64,000 nt of DNA from contig JADJWA010000002.1 in NCBI GenBank assembly GCA_016716605.1, positions 1 through 64,000 of the forward strand. The letters run 5' to 3'. The notes under the pieces were generated by a model. The model saw only the letters and a list, made by a program, of their open reading frames with translations, did not search any database and had not been told where the DNA came from. This document shows, in pieces, positions 27,238 to 35,077 of the stretch. Both the position numbers and the translations under genes were made by a program. This stretch comes from Flavobacteriales bacterium (GTDB lineage Bacteria > Bacteroidota > Bacteroidia > Flavobacteriales_F > PHOS-HE28). Within the stretch, counting starts at the first letter, position 1. Every line of letters starts with the position of its first letter.

Positions 27238-27764
27238 GAAGCTTGAGCCTTGAGTCTTGTGCTTTTGAGCTTCCATTAAGAAGCTTGCCTTTTGAAGCTT
27301 GAACACTTGAAGCTTGCCCTTTGAAGCTTGAACACTTGAAGCTTGCCCTTTGAAGCTTGAACACTTGAAGCTTGCCCTTTGAAGCTTGAACACTTGAAGC
27401 TTGCCCTTTGAAGCTTGAACACTTGAAGCTTGCCCTTTGAAGCTTGAACATTTGAAGCTTGCCCTTTGAAGCTTGAACACTTGAAGCTTGCCCTTTGGAG
27501 CTTGAACACTTGAAGCTTGCCTTTTGAAGCTTGAACATTTGAAGCTTGCCTTTTGAAGCTTGAACACTTGAAGCTTGCCCTTTGAAGCTTGAACACTTGA
27601 AGCTTGCCCTTTGAAGCTTGAACACTTGAAGCTTGCCCTTTGAAGCTTGAACACTTGAAGCTTGCCTTTTGAAGCTTGAACACTTGAAGCTTGCCCTTTG
27701 AAGCTTGAACACTTGAAGCTTGCATTAAGATCCTTGCCTTTTAGTGCTTGAACACTTGAAGCTG
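27238..27764 (-). repeat. 29-bp tandem array (core about 15 units)
   Basis: The core at about 27281-27723 repeats TTGAAGCTTGAACAC and TTGAAGCTTGCCCT in alternation, 29 bases per pair of half-units. Near-identical copies differ at single positions (CCCTTT or CCTTTT, ACACTT or ACATTT). The edges at 27238-27280 and 27724-27764 are degenerate. Because 29 is not a multiple of three and no frame meets a stop, open frames of 149-235 codons across it are artefacts. Confidence 0.85.
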
Positions 27765-27863
27765 GCATCCCCTGTCTCCAGCCTTGATCCTCTACCCTCC
27801 GCTCGCCTCCTCGGCCAACCCCGCGTGACCTTGGCAGCACCTGGAACCGACGCGCTAGCATCA

Positions 27864-27903
27864 GAGGTGATGGCCACCACCTTGGGCAAGGTCTAGGCGG
27901 AAT
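27864..27903 (+). repeat. Direct repeat, right copy (diverged ftcD 3' end)
   Basis: Encodes EVMATTLGKV and a TAG in the same context as the end of ftcD. The 23 bases before it (encoding TDALAS) also resemble ftcD (encoding ADALEA) at 18 of 23 positions, so the copy reads like the end of an ftcD allele from another strain rather than a perfect recent duplication. Confidence 0.65.
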
Positions 27904-27912
27904 CTGCCGTTC

Positions 27913-28530
27913 TCAGAACCGCACCGCGATTCCGATCACCGCGCGCTGGCTGCTCCAATCCAGTCCGCCGGACCGGCCGTCGGCATCGGTGAAGGGCATG
28001 CCGTCGTAGCGCTGCACAGCGATCCGCGTCCCGCCCGTGGCTTCGATCCCGACGAAGCCGCACACCGTATTGGACAGCAGATGCACGTATCGAGCGCCGA
28101 TGGAATTGCACGCGCTGCGGCCCACCACCGGAAGCGAGATCGCATGGAGCTCCAGCGAGAGCGCCGCCGTGCCGATCGCGCCATGCACCTCGACGAATGC
28201 GCGCTCACCGATCCACGGCCGGTAGGCACCGCTGATCATGAAGGTGCTGAAGCGCACCTGGTCGATGGCCTTGCCGATGCGGTCCGAGCCGATGCGATCG
28301 TAGTGGATGCCCAAGGAGAACCGCGTGGTGAACGCATACTGCACGCGGAAGGCGACGGCACCGCTGAGGACGGCATCCGCCGAAACACTGTCGGCGGCGT
28401 GGTTGATGGTGAGCAAGCCGATGCCCCCGCCCAACGAAGTGTGAAGCTGTTTGCGCGCGATGGCCTGCGCGTGCACCGCCACGGCAGCTGCGCAGGCGAT
28501 GATCAGGAGAAGCGGGCGGACGGCGGCCAT
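27913..28530 (-). CDS. Outer-membrane beta-barrel-like secreted protein
   Basis: 205 residues from ATG 28530: MAAVRPLLLIIACAAAVAVH and AQA form a signal peptide. The body alternates short barrel-like strands, for example SLGGGIGLLTINHAAD, AVAFRVQYAFTTRFSLGIHY and FVEVHGAIGTAALSLELHAI, and ends in an aromatic last strand (SSQRAVIGIAVRF), typical of outer-membrane barrels. An upstream in-frame start at 28566 would place 12 polar residues before the leader and is less likely. Function unknown. Confidence 0.65.
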   Translation of the reverse strand: MAAVRPLLLIIACAAAVAVHAQAIARKQLHTSLGGGIGLLTINHAADSVSADAVLSGAVAFRVQYAFTTRFSLGIHYDRIGSDRIGKAIDQVRFSTFMISGAYRPWIGERAFVEVHGAIGTAALSLELHAISLPVVGRSACNSIGARYVHLLSNTVCGFVGIEATGGTRIAVQRYDGMPFTDADGRSGGLDWSSQRAVIGIAVRF

Positions 28531-28649
28531 GGATCCTGTGGGGCGGGCGAAGATCGCGCACGCCATCCACGATCACAGGTGCGCGAATCGTCCCATCGCC
28601 GCAATCCGGGCGTGGAATGCCCGTTCCATCTTCGCGCACGCTACAACAC

Positions 28650-29636
28650 ATGCCACTTCCACTGATCGCCGTTGTCCGCGGCGGATACACCGGCGAATCG
28701 GTCATCAGCATGCAGAGCGCGGCCCGCATGATGGCCGCCATCGACCGCGCGCGCTTCGATCCGCTCTACGTGAGCATCTCGCGGAGCGGCTGGAGCTGCG
28801 AAACGCCCGAAGAGGTTCCGGGCGCATTCGATCGCGGCGCCTTTTCCGTTGATCGCGGACAAGGACCTGAGCGCTTCGCCGGCGCGATGATCGCGATCCA
28901 CGGAAGCCCCGGCGAGGATGGCCTGCTGCAGGGCTACCTCGACCTGCTCGAAGTGCCCTACCAGACCGGCGGCGTGCTGTGCATGGCGCTCACCATGAGC
29001 AAGCACGGCACCACGGCCCTGCTGCGGCATCTCGGCTTCGATGTGGCCCCATCGGCCTTGCTCATGCCGCACATGCCCGATCTGCATGCGCGCGTGGCGG
29101 CCATCGGCTTCCCTTGCTTCGTGAAGCCCGACCGGAGCGGCAGCAGCCTCGGCATCAGCAAGGTGAAGTCAGCCGCCGAGGTGCAGGCCGCGCTCGATGC
29201 CGCCTTCGCGGAGTGCGCCACGGTGATGGCCGAGGCGGGAGTCAGCGGTCGCGAGCTCACCTGCGGCGTGATCGACCTGGGCGGGACTGCGCACGCACTG
29301 CCCGTGTGCGAGATCGTGCATTCAAAGGAATTCTTCGACTACGAGGCCAAGTACCACGCGAGCGATACGCAGGAGCTGGTGCCCGCGCCATTGCCCGATG
29401 AGGTGACGCGCTTGGTGCAGGAGCGTTCAGCGGCGATCTACACGCTGCTCGAATGCCGCGGCATGGTGCGCGTGGACCACATCTGGACCGGCGATCGCCT
29501 GGTGACCATCGAGGTGAACACCACCCCGGGCTTCAGCGGGGCCAGCATCTTCCCGAAGATGCTCGAGGTATCGGGCATCGGCGTGACGGCAGCGGTGAAC
29601 GGCTTGGTGGAGCAGATGCTTCAGCGCAAAGGCTGA
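28650..29636 (+). CDS. ddl: D-alanine--D-alanine ligase
   Basis: 328 residues. ATP-grasp ligase that joins two D-Ala for peptidoglycan precursors in the cytoplasm. The N-terminal strand LIAVVRGGYTGESVISMQSA fits the family opening, MIAIHGSPGEDGLLQGYLDL carries the HGxxGEDG motif, FPCFVKPDRSGSSLGISKV the ATP-binding lysine region, and MVRVDHIWTGDRLVTIEVNT with TPGFS the metal-binding end. The length is normal for Ddl. The 3' end overlaps the convergent rdgB by 16 bases. Confidence 0.9.
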   Translation: MPLPLIAVVRGGYTGESVISMQSAARMMAAIDRARFDPLYVSISRSGWSCETPEEVPGAFDRGAFSVDRGQGPERFAGAMIAIHGSPGEDGLLQGYLDLLEVPYQTGGVLCMALTMSKHGTTALLRHLGFDVAPSALLMPHMPDLHARVAAIGFPCFVKPDRSGSSLGISKVKSAAEVQAALDAAFAECATVMAEAGVSGRELTCGVIDLGGTAHALPVCEIVHSKEFFDYEAKYHASDTQELVPAPLPDEVTRLVQERSAAIYTLLECRGMVRVDHIWTGDRLVTIEVNTTPGFSGASIFPKMLEVSGIGVTAAVNGLVEQMLQRKG

Positions 29637-30205
29637 TCGCGGAGGAATTCCGTTGCTGCGCGCATGGCCCGGGCACGGTGGCTCATCGTGTTCTTCTCGT
29701 CAAGACCCATTTCCGCGAAGGTGCGCGCATGCCCGTCCGGCCGGAAGATGGGATCGTACCCGAAGCCCCCGGCACCGCGCGGCGCATCAGTGATCGTCCC
29801 CGTGACCACGCCCTCGAAGCTGCGCTCCATACCGGCCGCCACGAACGCGATCACCGTGCGGAAGCGCGCCGTCCGGTCCGCAGCGCCGCGCAATTCATCG
29901 AGGAGCCTGCGCATGTTGGCCGCGGGATCCTTGGCCCGCCCGGCATAGCGCGCAGAAAGCACGCCGGGCGCTCCATGCAGCGCCATCACTTCAAGACCGG
30001 TATCATCGGCGAGGCAGGGCAGGCCCGTGCGCTCGTGCGCGTAGCGGGCTTTCTGCAGCGCGTTGGCCTCCAGCGTATCGCCGGTCTCGGGCAGGTCGAG
30101 CGGAAGCCCGGCATCCGTCAAGGAGATCACTTCGATGCCGGCGGGCAGCAGCGGCCTGAGCTCTTCGACCTTGCCCGCGTTCCCCGTGCACAGGACCAGC
30201 TTCAT
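29621..30205 (-). CDS. rdgB: XTP/dITP diphosphatase (RdgB/HAM1)
   Basis: 194 residues. It cleans non-canonical purine nucleoside triphosphates such as dITP and XTP. LVLCTGNAGKVEELRPLLP is the T-G-N-x-x-K nucleotide-binding start, LPCLADDTGLEVMALHGAPG carries the ADD-S/T-G motif, and GFGYDPIFRPDGHARTFAEM with MSHRARAM forms the C-terminal signature. Length and motifs are complete. Convergent with ddl and overlapping its end. Confidence 0.92.
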   Translation of the reverse strand: MKLVLCTGNAGKVEELRPLLPAGIEVISLTDAGLPLDLPETGDTLEANALQKARYAHERTGLPCLADDTGLEVMALHGAPGVLSARYAGRAKDPAANMRRLLDELRGAADRTARFRTVIAFVAAGMERSFEGVVTGTITDAPRGAGGFGYDPIFRPDGHARTFAEMGLDEKNTMSHRARAMRAATEFLRDQPLR

Positions 30206-30240
30206 GCGCGCTCGCTGTTGGACATCCCCACGATCGCCGA

Positions 30241-31176
30241 TCAGGCACCGGGAGCGGCATCGCGCCTTTCCCGAACAGTGTACATGGGTTTGCCTTTGTG
30301 CATGAGGAAGAGGCGCCCGAGGTATTCCCCGATGAGGCCGAGCATGAGCAATTGGATCCCGGAGAACACCACCACGGCCGCCATGAGCGAGGCCCAGCCC
30401 TGGGGCGTATCGGTGAGCAGGCTCTCCGCGAAGGCGGTGATGGCCATGATGAAGCCCACCAGGCTCACCACGACCCCGATCACGCTGCTCACGCGCAGCG
30501 GCATCACGGAGAAGTTGATGAACATGATCAGCCAGAGGCGCACCAGCTTGCGCAGGGTGTAGCCGCTGCTGCCTTCCTCGCGGGGGGCGTGCAGCACCTT
30601 CAGCCTGCCGATGCGCTGGGTATTCTCCAGGATGATCCCATCGATGTATGGGTACGGTCCTCCGTATTCAAGGAGGCGATCGCGCAGGAATCGGTTGATG
30701 CAGCGGAAGCTCGAGAGGTAGAGGTCCTTGGGCTTGTCGAGCAGCACGTTGGCCACGGCATCGTTGAAGCGGCTGCCCAGGTTGCGGAAGAGCGAATGCT
30801 GCTTGCGCTCGTAATACGTGTACACCACGTCGAGCTCCGCATGCAGCAAGTGGTGCTCGAAGAGGCGCTTCACCTCCGAGGGCGGGTTCTGGAAATCGTC
30901 GTCGATGCTGATGATGTACTGCCCGCGTGCGGCGGCGTAGCCCGCCATCACGGCGTTGTGCTCGCCGAAGTTGCGCGCCAGGTCGATGGCGATGATGGGC
31001 ATGGGCGCCTCCAGGCACAAGCGCCGGATGGCCTCCCAGCTCCCGTCAGGGCTGCAATCGTTCACCAGCACCGCTTCCACGCCGCCATCGATGCGCAGGC
31101 CGGCGAGCTCGTGCACCAGCCGCTCGATGCTGGAGGCGCCGTTGTAAACGGGGATGACGATGGAGAGGGAGATCAT
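30241..31176 (-). CDS. GT2 glycosyltransferase with two C-terminal membrane helices
   Basis: 311 residues. The GT-A domain begins SLSIVIPVYNGASSIERLVH and has ISIDDDFQNPPSE with the D-D-D metal site. The C-terminal part has two membrane helices (SVIGVVVSLVGFIMAITAFA and VVFSGIQLLMLGLIGEYLGR). This is the layout of polyprenyl-phosphate sugar transferases such as ArnC/DPM-type enzymes. It is the last gene of a four-gene operon in which every start overlaps the previous stop (ATGA). It may load a modified sugar onto undecaprenyl phosphate. Confidence 0.82.
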   Translation of the reverse strand: MISLSIVIPVYNGASSIERLVHELAGLRIDGGVEAVLVNDCSPDGSWEAIRRLCLEAPMPIIAIDLARNFGEHNAVMAGYAAARGQYIISIDDDFQNPPSEVKRLFEHHLLHAELDVVYTYYERKQHSLFRNLGSRFNDAVANVLLDKPKDLYLSSFRCINRFLRDRLLEYGGPYPYIDGIILENTQRIGRLKVLHAPREEGSSGYTLRKLVRLWLIMFINFSVMPLRVSSVIGVVVSLVGFIMAITAFAESLLTDTPQGWASLMAAVVVFSGIQLLMLGLIGEYLGRLFLMHKGKPMYTVRERRDAAPGA

Positions 31177-31910
31177 GCGAGCGGGCGCCGGGCCACCAGG
31201 AGCACCGAACCGCCGAAGGGCAGCGACGCCCCGAAGGAAATGAGCATGCGCTCCAAGGTCAAGCAGCCACCGAAGACCTTATCCACGATCGGATGGAAGG
31301 GAGCCACGTCGCTGGTCTCCGGAGCCGGCCAGAGTTTCCGCCGGATGGCCATCAAGGGGAAGAGCAGGGTGTTCCAATAGGTGGCGCGCACCACCTCGAA
31401 GCCGGCCGCACGCAGCAGGTCCTTCGCTTCGCGGCGGCTGAATCGCTTCACCTGCCCCACGGCGACATCGTGGTAACTCAGCATCCACTGGTAGGCGGCC
31501 AGGTTCAGCACCAGCGTTCCGCCCGGGCGCAGCACACGGTGGAATCCGCGCACCGCGGCGAGGCGGTCCATGCGGTACCCGAGCACGTCGAGGCTGACCA
31601 CCGCGTCGAAGGATCCATCGGCGAAAGGCAACGCATCGATCGAGCCTTGAAGCACCTGGGCGCCGGTTTTCTTGCGCGTGAAGGCGCATGAGGCCGCCGA
31701 GAGATCGATCCCATGCAGGCGCAAGCCCGGCCGCATGGCGCCGATGGCCTTGAGCATGCCCCCGGTGCCGCAACCGGCATCCAGCACGTCGCTGGCGCCG
31801 GGAGCGTTCGCCTCGAGCGTTGCGGTGATCAGCGATCGCAGCCCGCGGTACCACCAGAGCGAGCCTTCCAGCTCGTCCATGCGCGCCACCTCGGCGTCGG
31901 TCATGCTCAT
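31173..31910 (-). CDS. Class I SAM-dependent methyltransferase
   Basis: 245 residues. SDVLDAGCGTGGMLKAIGAM is the SAM-binding motif I, FDAVVSLDVLGYRM the motif near the adenine, and HRVLRPGGTLVLNLAAYQWM motif III. It probably methylates a sugar or lipid-linked intermediate, judging from its place between the ketoisomerase and the GT2 gene; the substrate is not shown by the sequence. Overlaps both neighbours by 4 bases. Confidence 0.82.
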   Translation of the reverse strand: MSMTDAEVARMDELEGSLWWYRGLRSLITATLEANAPGASDVLDAGCGTGGMLKAIGAMRPGLRLHGIDLSAASCAFTRKKTGAQVLQGSIDALPFADGSFDAVVSLDVLGYRMDRLAAVRGFHRVLRPGGTLVLNLAAYQWMLSYHDVAVGQVKRFSRREAKDLLRAAGFEVVRATYWNTLLFPLMAIRRKLWPAPETSDVAPFHPIVDKVFGGCLTLERMLISFGASLPFGGSVLLVARRPLA

Positions 31911-32326
31911 GCGCGCTTCAGGGCTTCGAATTCGGCGCGATCACGCAGGTAGTCGGACTCGTCATACGGCTGATCGCAGAACACCATGATGGCGGTATCG
32001 GGTCCAGCGAAGGTGAGCTTGTTCCAGATGCCCGGAGGGATGCGCACCCCGGTCCCCGGATCATCGAGCACGATGCTGCGGGATCGCTGCGCGTCATCGA
32101 GATCGATGGACACGCTGCCTTTGAGGCAGACCACGGTCTGCGTGCACCAGCGGTGGGCATGGTCCCCGCGCTGCCCACCAACAGGAACCCCGGTCACGGA
32201 GAAGACCCGCTTGATCGGCATGCCCAAGGCCTGTTCGCCCAAGTCGGCATAAACCGAGAGCGATCCACTGGCATCGGTGAAGCGCGGGAACCGCAAGGTG
32301 CGCAGATCGTCGATGGTGGCCGTCAT
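31907..32326 (-). CDS. FdtA/QdtA-type sugar 3,4-ketoisomerase (cupin)
   Basis: 139 residues, a WxcM-like cupin. DLRTLRFPRFTDASGSLSVY, GDHAHRWCTQTVVCLKGSVS with the H-A-H metal/active-site pair, and GIWNKLTFAGPDTAIMVFCD match dTDP-4-keto-6-deoxyglucose ketoisomerases. It moves the keto group from C4 to C3, which the following aminotransferase can then aminate. Whether the product is the Fuc3N or Qui3N series cannot be told from sequence alone. ATGA overlaps on both sides. Confidence 0.85.
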   Translation of the reverse strand: MTATIDDLRTLRFPRFTDASGSLSVYADLGEQALGMPIKRVFSVTGVPVGGQRGDHAHRWCTQTVVCLKGSVSIDLDDAQRSRSIVLDDPGTGVRIPPGIWNKLTFAGPDTAIMVFCDQPYDESDYLRDRAEFEALKRA

Positions 32327-33444
32327 GGAGCGGGGTTGAAGTAGGAGCGCACGCCTTTGATCACGCGATCGGCATCCGCATCGGACATTTCAGGGTAGAG
32401 GGGCAGCGAGAGCACGGTGCGCGCGAGGCGTTCGCTCACCCCCATGGGGCCATGCGCGATATCGGCGTACGCCGGCTGCAGATGCACCGGCAACGGATAG
32501 TGGATGCCCGCGACGATGCCTTGTGCCGCCAGGTGCGCGCGCAGCGCATCGCGCACGCGCTGTTCAGTGGCCTCGATCACGAAGAGATGGTACGCGTGCG
32601 CAACGCCCTCGGCCACGGTGGGCAGCTGGATCGGCAGATCCGCGAGCTGCCCGGCATAGCGCTGCGCGATGGCCCTGCGCCGCGCGGTGTGCGCGTCGAG
32701 GTGCTTCAGCTTCACGTTGAGGATGGCGGCCTGCAACGGATCGAGCCGGCTGTTCCAACCACGCAGCTCACTGTGCTGCGGGGTGCGCCAGCCGTATTGC
32801 CGAAGCAGCCTGAGCCGGTCCGCCACCGCCTCATCGCTGGTGAGCACCATGCCCGCATCGCCGATGGCACCGAGGTTCTTGGTGGGATAGAAACTGAAGG
32901 CGGCCGCATGACCGAAGGAGCCCACCCTCCTGCCCTGCCATTCGGCGGCATGGGCCTGTGCGCAATCCTCGATGAGCAGCAGGCCGCGCTCCATGCACAG
33001 CGCCTGCAAAGCGCCGATGTCCGCTGCGTGGCCATAGAGGTGAACGGCGATGATGGCCTTCGTGCGTGCAGTGAGCCGATCTGCGATCGCATGCGGGTCG
33101 ATGGTGCGCGAGCGCGGATCGACATCGGCGAGCACGGGCGTGGCCCCTGCCATATCAATGGCCGCGACGGTGGCCACAGCGGTATGCGAAGGGGCGATCA
33201 CCTCATCGCCCGCTCCGATGCCCAAGGCGCGCAGGGCCAGATGCAAGGCATCGGTGCCATTGTTCACCCCGACGCCGAAGCGTGCACCGCAATACGCCGC
33301 GAATGCCTGCTCGAAACGCGCAACGGGCTCTCCGAGGATGTAGGCCGGACCTTCGAGCACCTCGCGGATGGCCGCATCGATCTCGGTGCGCAGCGCCCGA
33401 TAGCCCGCTTGTGGATCGCTGGTGAGGAGAGTGACTGATGCCAT
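32323..33444 (-). CDS. DegT/DnrJ/EryC1/StrS sugar aminotransferase
   Basis: 373 residues. A PLP-dependent enzyme that aminates a keto-sugar nucleotide. VGVNNGTDALHLALRALGIG, VIAPSHTAVATVAAIDMAGA and AFSFYPTKNLGAIGDAGMVL (with the PLP lysine in the PTKNLG segment) identify the family. Paired with the adjacent FdtA-type isomerase, it is likely an FdtB/QdtB-type 3-aminotransferase. No dedicated N-acetyltransferase (FdtC/QdtC) is in this operon. First gene of the operon. Confidence 0.88.
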   Translation of the reverse strand: MASVTLLTSDPQAGYRALRTEIDAAIREVLEGPAYILGEPVARFEQAFAAYCGARFGVGVNNGTDALHLALRALGIGAGDEVIAPSHTAVATVAAIDMAGATPVLADVDPRSRTIDPHAIADRLTARTKAIIAVHLYGHAADIGALQALCMERGLLLIEDCAQAHAAEWQGRRVGSFGHAAAFSFYPTKNLGAIGDAGMVLTSDEAVADRLRLLRQYGWRTPQHSELRGWNSRLDPLQAAILNVKLKHLDAHTARRRAIAQRYAGQLADLPIQLPTVAEGVAHAYHLFVIEATEQRVRDALRAHLAAQGIVAGIHYPLPVHLQPAYADIAHGPMGVSERLARTVLSLPLYPEMSDADADRVIKGVRSYFNPAP

Positions 33445-33550
33445 AGCGCCGGCCGGGAACGTTGGCGGCGAAAGCTAGGTGCGCGCATGGCAATGCCCGG
33501 GCTATGGCCTTTTCAGCTAACCTTGCCGACCGCCTTCCACTTATTCAGCG

Positions 33551-35077
33551 ATGCTTTCCTGGCTCTCGAGCAACAACCTGCTCCATAGGCGGCCCCTGAC
33601 CTTCATCCTGATCGCGCTGGCCGGACGCGCGTTGTACGGGGCGCTCTCGATGGCCCAGCTCACGCCGGCTGACCACGATGGCTGGTTCTACGTGGAATCG
33701 GGCGATGCCGCGCTTTACCTGGACCCGATCGACCATCTGATCGAGCACGGCACCTATAAGGACGATTACCGCATGCCGGGCGTGGGAGCGCCGTACCTCC
33801 TGTTCAGGCAGTTCCTTGGGCCGATCGGGAGCCGTCAGGCCATGGTGATCCTGCAGTGGCTGCTCTCGGGCATCACCTGTTACCTGCTGGCGCTGCTCGC
33901 TTGGCGACTCACCGGAAAGCACCGGGTTGGCCTGATCGTCTTCGCGGTGTATTTGCTGAGCGCATACAGCGCGTGGTACGATTCGATCATCTCGAGCGAC
34001 AGCCTGGCCACTTCGGCCCTGATCCTGCACGCCTGGCTGCTCGACAAGGCCTTAGAGGAGCGCAAGCAAGGGCTGCTGCTGCTCGCCGGGCTGATCCTCG
34101 CCTGGCTCATCTTCCTGCGCCCCATCAGCGTGCTGCTCATCGTGCCGGTCGCGTTCCTGGCCTGGCGCTTCTGGCCAACCGGCGGCAAGTGGCGCATGGC
34201 GGTGCTGGTGCTGCTGCCTTTCCTGACGCTCGATGCGGCATGGACCACGCGCAACTGGATGGTGAACCATCGGTTCAGGCCGCTCACCAATCAGGGCTAC
34301 CAGCCGGATTACTTCATGCAAGAGGTGCGCGGGCACGCCATGCAGTTCATGCAGTGCTACGGCGGCGACTACATCTGGTGGAACCCCGGCGCCGACATCC
34401 GCTGGTACGGGGTCTGGAAGGGAGGCGCGCCGATCGACGATGAAGGCCGAAAGGCGAAGGAGCCGCCACCCTATGCGTACGTCGATGGATACACGCGCGA
34501 CAGCCTGGCGTGGTTCGGACCGATGGTGCGCGCCATCGAGAGCGGTGCACTGAGCAGCGCCGATTCCATGCGCGCCGTGCAGGAGGTGAATGCCCGATTC
34601 GACCGGTACGCAGCGCTGTTCCGGCAGGAAGCCCCGTTCCAGTACCACGTGATGAGCCGCTTGCGCATGCTCCGCAACCTGCTCGCGCAGCACGGCACGG
34701 AGTCGATGGTCCTAACTGCATTTGAAGACCTCTCCTGGCCGATGAAGGCCTTCAAGGTGACCCAATCCGCGATGTTCCTGAGCATCTACGGACTCTTCTG
34801 GGTGGCGCTGCCCGTATTGGCGTGGCGGTGGCGCAAGCAGCCGTCGATGCTGCAGGTGCTGATCCCGGTTTCGGCCATCTACCTCACCCTGATCTTCCCG
34901 CTCGGGCTGCGCATGTGCGAATGGCGCTATCTGGTGCTGCAGTTCCCCTTCGTGCTCATGCTCTCCAGCGTGCTGGTGATCGAGGCCGTGGAGGGCATGA
35001 TGGCCTCGCGACCAGGGGCCGGCTCCGGTGTTGATCAGAATCGGAGCACCCAGCACCCGCCTTCAAGCGGCAGGTGA
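33551..35077 (+). CDS. Polytopic GT39/GT83-like membrane protein
   Basis: 508 residues. Many membrane helices (SGITCYLLALLAWRLTGK, GLLLLAGLILAWLIFLRPIS, MAVLVLLPFLTLDAAWTTRN) with a large periplasmic loop containing QCYGGDYIWWNPGADIRWYG. The first loop has LTPADHDGWFYVESGDAAL, whose acidic residues resemble the catalytic loop of lipid-linked sugar transferases of the ArnT/PMT fold. The exact family is uncertain. The 3' end overlaps the convergent methyltransferase by 43 bases. TAACCTTG at 33518 may be its -7 box. Confidence 0.6.
   Translation: MLSWLSSNNLLHRRPLTFILIALAGRALYGALSMAQLTPADHDGWFYVESGDAALYLDPIDHLIEHGTYKDDYRMPGVGAPYLLFRQFLGPIGSRQAMVILQWLLSGITCYLLALLAWRLTGKHRVGLIVFAVYLLSAYSAWYDSIISSDSLATSALILHAWLLDKALEERKQGLLLLAGLILAWLIFLRPISVLLIVPVAFLAWRFWPTGGKWRMAVLVLLPFLTLDAAWTTRNWMVNHRFRPLTNQGYQPDYFMQEVRGHAMQFMQCYGGDYIWWNPGADIRWYGVWKGGAPIDDEGRKAKEPPPYAYVDGYTRDSLAWFGPMVRAIESGALSSADSMRAVQEVNARFDRYAALFRQEAPFQYHVMSRLRMLRNLLAQHGTESMVLTAFEDLSWPMKAFKVTQSAMFLSIYGLFWVALPVLAWRWRKQPSMLQVLIPVSAIYLTLIFPLGLRMCEWRYLVLQFPFVLMLSSVLVIEAVEGMMASRPGAGSGVDQNRSTQHPPSSGR

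Noticed and set aside
26849..27764. A diversity-generating retroelement, because the four-helix-bundle protein resembles Avd.
   Set aside because: No reverse transcriptase, template repeat/variable repeat pair or target protein was found nearby.
27005..27861. Minus-strand open frames of 149-235 codons made of repeated KLQ/FKC/SSFKGQAS units.
   Set aside because: They cross the 29-bp array in all three frames; the array has no stop codon and is not a multiple of three, so the frames are produced by the repeat alone.
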